Below the pieces are notes generated by a model. It had not been told where the DNA came from, did not search any database, and saw only the letters and a list, made by a program, of their open reading frames with translations. Position numbers and translations under genes: made by a program. A stretch of DNA of 64,000 nt from Mycolicibacterium pyrenivorans (GTDB taxonomy: Bacteria; Actinomycetota; Actinomycetes; Mycobacteriales; Mycobacteriaceae). Location of the stretch: assembly GCF_025821625.1 (NCBI RefSeq), contig NZ_JACKSH010000050.1:52645-116644 (forward strand), given 5' to 3'. Position 1 is the first letter of the stretch, and each line of letters begins with the position of its first letter. Below, one piece after another: positions 43,392 to 51,541 of the stretch.

Positions 43392-43946
43392 GTGTCCGAC
43401 CGTGATCGCGTGCGCTGGGATCGGCGATACACCGAGCGCGAGGCGGTGTCCGACGATGAGGTCGGCCTACCGGCGGTGTTCCAGCCGTTCGCCGACACCT
43501 TGCCCACCGCCGGGCGCGCGCTGGATCTCGCGTGTGGTCGCGGCGGGACTGCGGTGTGGCTGGCGCGTCGCGGCCTGCAGGTCCGGGGATACGACGTGTC
43601 CCCGGTGGCGATCGCGCAGGCCCGCGCACTCGCCGACCGAGTCGATCTGTCGGCCCGCTGCCGGTTCGACGTCGCCGACCTCGACGCCGGCTTGCCTGCG
43701 GGGCCGCAGGTGGACATGTTGCTCTGCAACAGGTTTCGCGATGCGCGCCTCGACCAGCCGATCATCGAGCGTCTCTCCCTCGGCGGGCTCCTCGCGATCA
43801 GCGTGCTCAGCGAAGTCGGTGCCTCCCCTGGCCCGTTTCGTGTCAGGCGTGGCGAGTTGAGGCGGGCGTTCGGCGGCCTGGACGTGATCGCCGAACACGA
43901 GGCGGACGGCGAAGCGTGTCTGGTGGCTCGCCGCCTGGGTCAATGA
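43392..43946 (+). CDS. Class I SAM-dependent methyltransferase
   Basis: 184 residues from GTG 43392. Motif I ALDLACGRGGTAVWLARRG near residue 42, DVSPVAIAQARALA near 66 and FDVADLDAGLP near 92 are the SAM-binding core; N-terminal WDRRYTER is typical of TehB/thiopurine-type methyltransferases. Substrate unknown. Convergent with the SpoIIAA-like gene one base downstream. Confidence 0.83.
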   Translation: MSDRDRVRWDRRYTEREAVSDDEVGLPAVFQPFADTLPTAGRALDLACGRGGTAVWLARRGLQVRGYDVSPVAIAQARALADRVDLSARCRFDVADLDAGLPAGPQVDMLLCNRFRDARLDQPIIERLSLGGLLAISVLSEVGASPGPFRVRRGELRRAFGGLDVIAEHEADGEACLVARRLGQ

Positions 43947-43947
43947 C

Positions 43948-44316
43948 TCAGCCGGCCGCCCACGCCTTGGCCTGATCCAACTCGTCCAGGCCGAACACCG
44001 CCAGTTCGCCGGGAACCATCCACGCGAACGCGTGCATGGCGTGGCCGACCCACTCCTTGTCGGAGACCACCGCGATCCGCCGGAACGCGGAGTGGTGCCG
44101 GAGCATCGTGCCGAAACCCATCTTCAGGTCTTCGAGCAGTCCGCCGGGGCCGAAACCCTCGTAGTCGTCGGTCACCACCTCGACGATCCTGATCTCCTCA
44201 GAAGCGAGCAAGCCCTCCATCGTGGACCTGAATTCACGCAGATCCTCGCCGCTCACCCGGCCGGAGACCCGAAAGCCGCTGACGCCCGCCGGCATGTCTT
44301 CCAGTACCTCGATCAT
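43948..44316 (-). CDS. STAS/SpoIIAA-like protein
   Basis: 122 residues: MIEVLEDMPAGVSGFRVSG, LREFRSTMEGLLAS, FGTMLRHHSAFRRIAVVSDKEWVGHAMHAFAWMVPGELAVFGLDELDQAKAW follow the SpoIIAA-like pattern (lipid- or protein-binding STAS-fold relatives). The Ser phosphorylation site of true SpoIIAA is not evident, so it is unlikely to be an anti-sigma antagonist. Function unknown. Confidence 0.8.
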   Translation of the reverse strand: MIEVLEDMPAGVSGFRVSGRVSGEDLREFRSTMEGLLASEEIRIVEVVTDDYEGFGPGGLLEDLKMGFGTMLRHHSAFRRIAVVSDKEWVGHAMHAFAWMVPGELAVFGLDELDQAKAWAAG

Positions 44317-44415
44317 GGTTTCAGCTTGGCACGCACGGTGGCCGCAGAAGCCGGAATGGCCCGCAGCGCGGCGACCGGGTCAGGGGCTCGCAGAGGGCAT
44401 TGGGAAGATCGGACG

Positions 44416-45984
44416 GTGGACAACACCGTTCTCACCATCCCTGCACTTCTCGCGAACAGCGTTCGAGAGTTCGGCCAGCGCACCTACCTGGTGACCCCGA
44501 CCGAACGGCTCACCTACGCGGACGCGGAGCGGCACTCGGGTGAGCGGGCGCGCTGGCTGCTTGCGCAGGGCATCGGCAAGGGCGCCCGTGTCGGATTGTT
44601 CTTCGCCAACGGCACGGACTGGGTGACCTGGTGGCTTGCGGTGTCGCGGATCGGCGCGATCGCCGTTCCCCTGAGCACGTTGTACCGGCCGGCCGAGATC
44701 GCCAAGGTGATTCGGCTGGCCGACGTCGGCCTGCTGATCGCCCCCGGCCGGGTGCTGAACATCGACGTCGCCGACCGGTTCGAAGCGGCCTTTCCCGAGC
44801 TTTCGGGTCAACCCGCCGGCCGCCTGATGCTGAGCAACGCGCCGTTTCTCCGCCGGATCGTGCTCACAGGTGACAGCCGACCCTCCGAGTGGTCGAGCAG
44901 CTTCGGCGACGACGAGGCCGACCGGTTGCCCTTCGAACTCCTGCAGGCGGCAGAAGCCGAGGTGTCGCCCGCCGATCTCGCGATCATGGTGCACACCTCG
45001 GGGTCCACCGCCGATCCCAAGGGGGTCCTGCACACCCACGGCACGCTGGTCCGGCAGACCTCGACATGGCCGGCGGCGATCCGAGCGATCACCGGCGCCG
45101 CGGCGGCGCCGGTGATCCTGTGCGCCATGCCGTTCTTCTGGATCGGCGGGGTGTTGGCGGCAACCGGCGCGCTGCACGACCCCGTCACACTGCTCGTCAT
45201 GCCCAGGCTCGACGCCGGGATCGCACTGGACCTCGCAGAATCCGAGCGGGCCACCGGGATCGTGGGATGGCCGGCGTTCACCCAGCGGCTGCGTGCGCAT
45301 CCCAGCTTCGCCGACCGGGACCTGTCGAGCGCGCCGATGTTGCGTGACGGCCCGCTGGACATCGCGATGACCGATGTCCCCGACGGCTTCCCGATCCACC
45401 GCACCATGTCCGAGACCGCGGGCGGGTTCGCCTACACCGAGATGAAGATCGTGGACGACGACGGCGTGCCGGTCGAGGACGGAACGGTCGGCGAGCTTCT
45501 CGTCCGCGGCATCGGCGTGATGGCGGGTTACAACAAACGGGAACGCAGCGAGACTTTCGATTCCGACGGGTGGTACCACAGCGGTGACCGGGTCTACCGC
45601 AGTGCCGGCGATCCCCGGCTGTTCTACGTCGGAAGAAGCAGCGAACTGATCAAGTCGTCGGGAGCCAACGTCTCGCCACTGGAGGTGGAGGCCGTGATCG
45701 GGGGTTTCGAGGACGTGGCGCAGTGCGTCGTGGTCGGCGTCGATCACGCCGAGCGCGGCGAGGAGGTGTGCGCCGTCCTGGTGCCCGCCGTCGCCGACAT
45801 CGACCTGGAATCGGTGGTCCGCCGCGCTCGTGAGCAGCTGTCCTCCTACAAGGTCCCGACCCGGTGGATCACGGTCTCCGGTGAGCAGATCCCCACGCTG
45901 GCCAGCGGCAAGCTGAATCGAAAGGCGTTGCGTACCTGGGTGATCGAAGGCGCCGACCGCGCCGCACCGTCGGGGTCGGTCTGA
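44416..45984 (+). CDS. AMP-binding acyl-CoA ligase (FadD-type)
   Basis: 522 residues from GTG 44416. The adenylation P-loop is IMVHTSGSTADPKGVLHTHG near 195. In the middle, FPIHRTMSETAGGF replaces the usual YG(M/L)TE motif, an atypical feature. ELLVRGIGVMAGYNK, DGWYHSGDRVYR and a C-terminal TLASGKLNRKALR with the catalytic Lys follow. It activates a carboxylic acid to acyl-AMP and then the CoA thioester; the substrate is unknown. Confidence 0.85.
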   Translation: MDNTVLTIPALLANSVREFGQRTYLVTPTERLTYADAERHSGERARWLLAQGIGKGARVGLFFANGTDWVTWWLAVSRIGAIAVPLSTLYRPAEIAKVIRLADVGLLIAPGRVLNIDVADRFEAAFPELSGQPAGRLMLSNAPFLRRIVLTGDSRPSEWSSSFGDDEADRLPFELLQAAEAEVSPADLAIMVHTSGSTADPKGVLHTHGTLVRQTSTWPAAIRAITGAAAAPVILCAMPFFWIGGVLAATGALHDPVTLLVMPRLDAGIALDLAESERATGIVGWPAFTQRLRAHPSFADRDLSSAPMLRDGPLDIAMTDVPDGFPIHRTMSETAGGFAYTEMKIVDDDGVPVEDGTVGELLVRGIGVMAGYNKRERSETFDSDGWYHSGDRVYRSAGDPRLFYVGRSSELIKSSGANVSPLEVEAVIGGFEDVAQCVVVGVDHAERGEEVCAVLVPAVADIDLESVVRRAREQLSSYKVPTRWITVSGEQIPTLASGKLNRKALRTWVIEGADRAAPSGSV

Positions 45985-45999
45985 GTCCCGTCACGGGTC

Positions 46000-46880
46000 T
46001 CAATTCTGGCGGGGCAGTAGCTCTTTGGTGAAGCGGTCGATGAAACCCGCACTGGCGGTGGCACCGGCCGGCCTGATCACGAACTTCGTCAGCCCGGCGG
46101 CGACGTAGTCATCGAGCTGGCGATGCAACTGGTCCCAGTCCGCCGCCACGAGCTCCGCCGGATCGAGATCGGGTCGTCGTCTGCGGATCCCGCGAATGAC
46201 CGGCTCGGGCAACCTGCCCTCACCAACGGCCAGGTTGATCCCGTAGTGGTCGTCGGGGATGTGACGGCCCAGCGAGTCGGCGGCCGCGCCGATGTCGAGG
46301 CGGGCCTGCCGCGCCTCGGACGGCGTCAGGAAGCTGCCCAGCCAGCCGTCCCCGTACGCGCCGACGCGCCGAAACCCGGCGAGCGTCGCGCCGCCGAGCC
46401 AGATATCCAGCGGTGCAGCGGGTTTGGGGAGAACGTCGACGTCCCGGACGGCGAAGTACTCACCTGCGAACGTGACACCGCTGTCCCGCAGAACCGTGCG
46501 CAGCAGCTTCAGCGATTCGTCGAACACCGCTGCGCGTCGTCCGTCGGGTACCACGAACGCGTCGCGTTCGGCGGGCATCGCCGACCGCAGCCCGAAGACC
46601 GGCAGCACCCGCTTCGGCGCCAGCGCCGCCAGCGAGGCGAGTTGCTTGGCGACCAGGACCGGGTGGCGGCCCGGAGCACCGCCACCGACGTCCCCACCTT
46701 CAACCGGGTGGTCCGCGCCAGCGCGAACGTCATACCGACGAACGGGTCCACTGCCGCCGAGTAGAGGAGTTCGGAGAACCAGAGCGAGTCGATCCCGGAG
46801 GCCTCCAGCTGATCGACGATGCCGGGCAACTCCTCGGGGACGACGTCTGCTCCGAGGCCGACTCCGAACCGGACCTTCAC
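46000..46880 (-). pseudogene. LLM-class F420-dependent oxidoreductase with a one-base frameshift
   Basis: GTG 46880 follows GAGGAGACGGT. The N-terminal frame reads VRFGVGLGADVVPEELPG, then DSLWFSELLYSAAVDPFVGMTFA and LKVGTSVAVL; at about 46679 one C is missing (CTCCGGG for expected CTCCCGGG), and the remainder continues in the next frame from PVLVAKQLASLA and VLPVFGLRSAMPAERD to FTKELLPRQN. Both halves are well conserved, so this may be a sequencing error or a very recent mutation. Full product about 293 residues. Confidence 0.72.
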
Positions 46881-47000
46881 ACCGTCTCCTCGCTTCGACC
46901 GGACTATTGGCACTGCAACGCGCGTCGGGTGCCTTTTGTGCCGGGTCGGACGATCATCGGCACCGGATTGTCCGGTGGCACCCCGGTCCGCGATGACAAT

Positions 47001-47762
47001 ATGAGGCTTGTGGCGGAACACATCACCTTCCCGAGCAGCAGCGGACCCGAGCTGGCAGGTCTCATCGACCTCCCCGAGGGCGACGTCCGGGGGTGGGGCG
47101 TGTTCGCGCACGGGTTCACCCTCGGCAAGGACAGCCCGGCGGCGAGCCGCATCTGCAAGCAGCTCGCCGCAGAGGGCATCGGCATGCTGCGGTTCGACAA
47201 CCTCGGCCTCGGCGGCTCCGACGGTGATTGGGGAGATGGTTCGTTCTCGCACAAGGTCGCCGACACCGTTCGTGCCGTCGAGTTCATGAACGACGCCGGT
47301 CGGGAGGTGCGCCTGCTGGTGGGGCACTCGTTCGGCGGTGCCGCGGTGATCGCCGCGGCGCACGGGTGCCCGACGGTCGCGGCGGTGGTCAGCATCGGCG
47401 CGCCGTTCCAGCCCGCCCACGTCGAGCGCATCTACGACGCCCTGGTCGACCGGATCGAGTCCGAAGGCGAAGCATCGTTGCTGATCGGCGGGAAGGCACT
47501 CACGCTGCGGCGGCACTTCATCGAGGACGTCCGTGCTGCCGATCTGCGTGAGCGGATCAAGACCCTGCGCCGCGCGTTGCTCGTCATGCATTCACCCACC
47601 GACAACACGGTCGGAATCGCGAACGCCAGCGATATCTTCCGTGCGGCGCGCCACCCCCGCAGCTTCGTCTCACTCGAGGGTGCCGATCACCTGCTCACCG
47701 GCAAGAATCAGGCGGCACGGGCGGCCCGGATCATCAGTGCCTGGGCCGACCCGTACCTGTGA
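47001..47762 (+). CDS. Alpha/beta hydrolase of the OsmC-associated type
   Basis: 253 residues from ATG 47001 (longer in-frame starts exist). GVFAHGFTLGKDSPAASRICK near 35, FDNLGLGGSDGDWGDGSFS near 65, nucleophile elbow LLVGHSFGGAAVIAAAH near 105 and LEGADHLLTGK near 232 with the catalytic His. This is the hydrolase type that in many actinobacteria is fused to or next to an OsmC domain; no OsmC is present here. Substrate unknown. Confidence 0.82.
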   Translation: MRLVAEHITFPSSSGPELAGLIDLPEGDVRGWGVFAHGFTLGKDSPAASRICKQLAAEGIGMLRFDNLGLGGSDGDWGDGSFSHKVADTVRAVEFMNDAGREVRLLVGHSFGGAAVIAAAHGCPTVAAVVSIGAPFQPAHVERIYDALVDRIESEGEASLLIGGKALTLRRHFIEDVRAADLRERIKTLRRALLVMHSPTDNTVGIANASDIFRAARHPRSFVSLEGADHLLTGKNQAARAARIISAWADPYL

Positions 47763-47771
47763 GCCTGAGAC

Positions 47772-49247
47772 CTAGGCGGCGTCGCTGCTGGAATCCGAGC
47801 CCGAGTCGCTCTTCTTCGAGCCCGAGTCGCTCTTCTTCGAATCCGAGTCGGAGTCGTCGCTCTTGGTCGTCGACGTCGAGCCGGAATCCGACTCGGCCGA
47901 GTCGCCGGTCTTGGAAGCGGGCTTCTTGAAGCCGCTGGTGAGCTTCGAGAAGCTCGTGTTGATGCTGTCCTGCACCTGCTTCACAGTCTCGCCGACGGCG
48001 CTGGGCTTGCGGTGCTTGGGGCCCGTCGTGACGGGTGCAGGCGCCTCTTCGGTCTCGGGCTCGGCGGTCACTGCAGGAGCGCTCGGTGCCTCGGTCTCGG
48101 GCTCGGCGGTCACTGCCGGAGCGCTGAGGGCCTCGGTTGCCTCCTCGGATTCGGTCACCTGGACCTCTTCCACCGCTGCTGCTTCGGGGGTGGTGTCGGT
48201 GGTGTCGGGATCCTCGAAGATCGGGCCGGGCACCGGCTCGTTGTCCGGGTTGGGAACGAACGGTGCGCAGATGGCGCACTGAGTGCCGAGCACGAACGGG
48301 TTGAACGCGGTGTTCAGCCCCCGACCCAGGCTGGTCAGGCTCGTCACCACCAGTTCGGGCGTCACCGGCTTGATCGAGGAGAAGTCCGGCGTCGCGGTCA
48401 AGCTGTCGTAGAAGCTGGTGAACGGGGTGGTGGGATCCAGTTTCACGTTCTGGCCGGACCACGGGAGTTCGTTGCCGTCCTCGTCCTTGACGTAGCACTG
48501 GCCGTCCTCGCTGCACGAGATGCCTTCCTTCACTGTCGGGAAGGTGTATCCGTCTGGCGAAAACAGGGCACCGATGTGACGAAGATCAAACATTTTGCTG
48601 AGGATCGCAGTGGGGTCATCGCATGCGCCGGGCCCGGTTCCGGTGCAGCCGGAATTCATCGGTAGCTGTGATGCGGCGATGGTGGCGACCATGTTTCCCA
48701 GCGGAACCGAAAGGGCCGGGAACGGGATCAGCAGGTTGGTCAGTGCCTGGTACCTCGGGACGTCGGCGGTGTCGGTCCCGAGGATGTTGGTGGGGCTGTA
48801 CACCCACCAGCTTCCGCCGTAGTGGAGGTCGGCGCCCAGGCCCACGACGTTGCCCGCGGGCTGCGTCAACGTGATGCCTTCGTAGGTGGGCTGGAAGCTC
48901 GGGCCACCGTCGGGTTCCCCTCCCAGCTGCACGTTGCCCTCGCCCAGTGCCGTGAAGAAGTTGTACGGCGTATTCGCCAGAGCGATAAACAAGTTGGCGG
49001 GGATGTTGAACATGTTGGTGCTGTCGGCGGCCGGGGTGAACGGCGTCGCCGTGGGCAGTCCGAGAGGTCCGTCGCACAGGGCGCTCAGGTCGCCCTCCGC
49101 GCAGGTCTGGGTGGCGGCGACGAGGCCGACATCCCAGCTTGCCGTGCGTGACTCGGGCTGGGGTGTGGTGATCGGGACCGCGGATATGACGCTGGCCCCG
49201 ACCAGTGCGACCCCGGCGGTCACATAGGAACGAGCGATTGTGGGCAT
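47772..49247 (-). CDS. Large secreted mycobacterial protein with low-complexity C-terminal tail
   Basis: 491 residues from ATG 49247 (GGAGGGGG upstream). A signal peptide ends near residue 25-35. Residues about 40-340 form a Cys-containing exported domain with NIPANLFIALANTPYNFFTALGEGNVQLGG and GLGADLHYGGSWWVYSPTNILG, patterns shared with mycobacterial secreted/outer-membrane-associated proteins of unknown function. Residues about 370-420 hold a tandem repeat (SAPAVTAEPETE twice), and the last 30 are almost only Ser, Asp, Lys and Gly. Function unknown; export to the cell envelope is inferred. Confidence 0.75.
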   Translation of the reverse strand: MPTIARSYVTAGVALVGASVISAVPITTPQPESRTASWDVGLVAATQTCAEGDLSALCDGPLGLPTATPFTPAADSTNMFNIPANLFIALANTPYNFFTALGEGNVQLGGEPDGGPSFQPTYEGITLTQPAGNVVGLGADLHYGGSWWVYSPTNILGTDTADVPRYQALTNLLIPFPALSVPLGNMVATIAASQLPMNSGCTGTGPGACDDPTAILSKMFDLRHIGALFSPDGYTFPTVKEGISCSEDGQCYVKDEDGNELPWSGQNVKLDPTTPFTSFYDSLTATPDFSSIKPVTPELVVTSLTSLGRGLNTAFNPFVLGTQCAICAPFVPNPDNEPVPGPIFEDPDTTDTTPEAAAVEEVQVTESEEATEALSAPAVTAEPETEAPSAPAVTAEPETEEAPAPVTTGPKHRKPSAVGETVKQVQDSINTSFSKLTSGFKKPASKTGDSAESDSGSTSTTKSDDSDSDSKKSDSGSKKSDSGSDSSSDAA

Positions 49248-49562
49248 GACGGCCCCCTCCATGTTGCTGTGCGTGACCCCGACCGCAGGAAAACGTATCC
49301 AGAATGTGACTCTCTGTCTACCTAACTCGGCCGAATTCTCATAAACGGCTAATTTGCTGACGCATACGTCAGTTAATGCCGGGAATCGCGAATCGCAAAC
49401 CAAATCGCGGCTGACGACGAAATTCGCGCCGAATCGATCGGCGCGCATATCCAATCCGGATCGCGCGGCCCGGTTGGCACCGCACCTCTGCCGTCATGGC
49501 GTGACGCGTGCGAGTCCGGCGCGGTAACTGAGGGTCGGGGCCACCCCGCGGTCGGTGACCGC
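49248..49562. other. Gene-free stretch upstream of the large secreted protein
   Basis: 315 bp without a gene. It contains CTGACG-CATA-CGTCAG (49357-49372), a 6-bp-arm inverted repeat in an AT-rich section, a candidate operator for the minus-strand secreted-protein gene 110 bp away. Nothing else recognisable. Confidence 0.5.
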
Positions 49563-50075
49563 TCAGCTGCCGCCCTCCTCCGCCGGCAGAGGCGGAGGCA
49601 ACGGCGTGGTGGGCGTCGGCTCTTCCGCGGATTCGGTGGACGCACCCGGTCGGTGGAAGTCCACCATCGGCTCGTCACGGATCACCCGCTCCCCGACGCT
49701 GATGACGAGGGCGCTCGACGTCACCATGTACTCGACGCCGTCGTTGGCGACGGTGAACGCACCGTCGGAGGAACGCGACGCGACGGCGATGAGCCTGGCG
49801 CCGTCCCGCACCCGCACACCTCGGTACTCGTAACCGCCGTCAGGGATGCTGCAGATCGCCACCCGCGAGCCGGCGGTGCTGCCGAAGACCACCACCGTGT
49901 CGGGGGCGGTGCATCGTGCGGTCGAGTCGACGTAGCCCTGGCTGTCGAACGCGGGCGCCGCGACCGCCGCGGGCGCGGCGGCGACGAGCACTGCCGCGCA
50001 CGCGGTCCCGGCCAGAGCCACGCGGCGGGCCGGGGTGAAGACAGCGGGGCGTGGGAGCATGCGGTGGGAAGACAT
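49563..50075 (-). CDS. Small secreted protein of unknown function
   Basis: 170 residues from ATG 50075 (start at 50060 also possible). A signal peptide with a long Ala-rich hydrophobic segment ends near APAFD at about 42. The mature part has two Cys (STARCTAP and VAICSIP), which could pair, and ends in a Pro-rich tail (PTPTTPLPPPLPAEEGGS). No family recognised. Divergent from the YdcF-like gene. Confidence 0.7.
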   Translation of the reverse strand: MSSHRMLPRPAVFTPARRVALAGTACAAVLVAAAPAAVAAPAFDSQGYVDSTARCTAPDTVVVFGSTAGSRVAICSIPDGGYEYRGVRVRDGARLIAVASRSSDGAFTVANDGVEYMVTSSALVISVGERVIRDEPMVDFHRPGASTESAEEPTPTTPLPPPLPAEEGGS

Positions 50076-50185
50076 CACCTTCCACCAGAGCACGGAACGG
50101 CCGATCGTGCGAACGGCGACCGCCGATGATCACCGCATCGTTCGCGCTTCGAGACCGGACCGTAATGACTTGAGCCACCCCGGCG

Positions 50186-50812
50186 ATGAAATTGACGATG
50201 ACTCAAACATCTGCCGCGGCCCGCCGTGTTCCGGCGTTCCGATGGAAAGCGATGATCGTCGCCGCAGCGCTGGCCGTCGCGCTGCTCACCGGCGGCGGGT
50301 CCGTGGGCACCGCGCACGCCGCGCCGCCGCAGCTGGTTGCCAAGGACTTCTCCAAACCGGCGATCGTCGTCCTCGGCTACGGCCTCAAACCCGACGGCAC
50401 GATGCGGCTGATCCTGCACACGCGGGTGCTCGCCGCCCTCGCCGTCGCGCAGATCTTTCCGCAGGCCCCGATCATCGTGACCGGCGGCAACCCGCGGAAC
50501 GGGAACACCGAAGCCGGGCAGATGAGCAAGATGCTGCGTCTGTACGGAACCCCCCGAGAGCGGATCATCGTCGAAGACAGGGCGAACAGCACCGTGCAGA
50601 ACGCCAGATTCTCGGTTCCGCTGGCCAAGGAGGCAGGTACGACGGGGATCATCCTGGTGACCTCGTCGTCGCATCAGGACCGCGCGGACGGCAATTTCGC
50701 CGATGCCGGGGGAAACGTTCTCGCGACCGTGAGCTTCCCGGACCAGAATCCGTCGATCAACATCGAACAGTTCGTCCGGGACGTGATCAGCCCGTTCGTC
50801 GCCATCAGCTGA
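50186..50812 (+). CDS. Secreted YdcF/DUF218-family protein
   Basis: 208 residues. A signal peptide (AMIVAAALAVALLTGG) ends near AHA at about 45. The YdcF/DUF218 fold follows: AIVVLGYGLKPDGTM, ALAVAQIFPQAPIIVTGG, NTEAGQMSKML and ERIIVEDRANSTVQNARFS. Related proteins (SanA, ElyC) act in envelope integrity and polyprenol metabolism. Not further assignable. Confidence 0.82.
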   Translation: MKLTMTQTSAAARRVPAFRWKAMIVAAALAVALLTGGGSVGTAHAAPPQLVAKDFSKPAIVVLGYGLKPDGTMRLILHTRVLAALAVAQIFPQAPIIVTGGNPRNGNTEAGQMSKMLRLYGTPRERIIVEDRANSTVQNARFSVPLAKEAGTTGIILVTSSSHQDRADGNFADAGGNVLATVSFPDQNPSINIEQFVRDVISPFVAIS

Positions 50813-50829
50813 TGGGTTAGCGTCCGGGT

Positions 50830-51537
50830 GTGGACGCTGCACTGCAGTCGCGGCCGCACCGCTGGGGGCTGGGCGCCTTCCTGCTCGCCGAAGTGGTGTA
50901 CCTGCTGACGTCGCTGGCCCTGGCGGTCCTCTTCGGTGGCCAACAGGTGGTCTCGGTGTCGACCGTGGTTCTGGTCGTCGCGTTGCCGACGTTGCTCGCC
51001 GCCGCCGTGGCGATCCTCGCGTCGAAAGTGCGGGGAAACGGTCCGCGTACCGACTTGAGGCTGCAGTGGTCCTGGCGCAGCGCAGGTTTGGGCGTCCTCT
51101 TCGGGCTCGGTGGGCTGTTCGTCACGCTTCCCGCGGCGGCGCTGTGGCTTTCGGTCGTCGGCGAGGAGGCGAACTCGGCGGCAGGCGCCGTGTTCGGCGG
51201 AGTGCGCGGGACGTGGGCGTGGGCTGTCGTCGTTTTTGTTGTCATCGTGTTCGTCGCCCCCGTCTGCGAGGAGATCGTCTACCGCGGCCTGCTGTGGGAC
51301 GCCGTGGACCGGCGCTGGGGGCGCCGGGTGGCGCTTCTGGTCACCACCGTGGTGTTCGCGATCGCCCACCTAGAGTTGACTCGGATCCCGCTCCTGCTGG
51401 TGGTGGCGCTGCCGATCGGCTTGGCGCGCTTCTTCGTCGGCGACCTGACGGCGAGCATCCTCGCCCACCAGGTCACCAACCTGCTGCCCGGGTTGGTGTT
51501 GATGCTCACCGTCGCCGGAGCGATACCGCCGGCCTGA
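50830..51537 (+). CDS. CPBP-family intramembrane metalloprotease
   Basis: 235 residues, about seven helices. The Abi/CAAX signature is present: FVAPVCEEIVYRGLLWD near 145 (EExxxR) and FAIAHLELTRIPLLL near 180 (FxxxH). FFVGDLTASILAHQVTNLLPG holds the third motif. Cleaves membrane-anchored substrates; targets unknown. Convergent with the FAAL gene, separated by 4 bp. Confidence 0.85.
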   Translation: MDAALQSRPHRWGLGAFLLAEVVYLLTSLALAVLFGGQQVVSVSTVVLVVALPTLLAAAVAILASKVRGNGPRTDLRLQWSWRSAGLGVLFGLGGLFVTLPAAALWLSVVGEEANSAAGAVFGGVRGTWAWAVVVFVVIVFVAPVCEEIVYRGLLWDAVDRRWGRRVALLVTTVVFAIAHLELTRIPLLLVVALPIGLARFFVGDLTASILAHQVTNLLPGLVLMLTVAGAIPPA

Positions 51538-51541
51538 GCGA

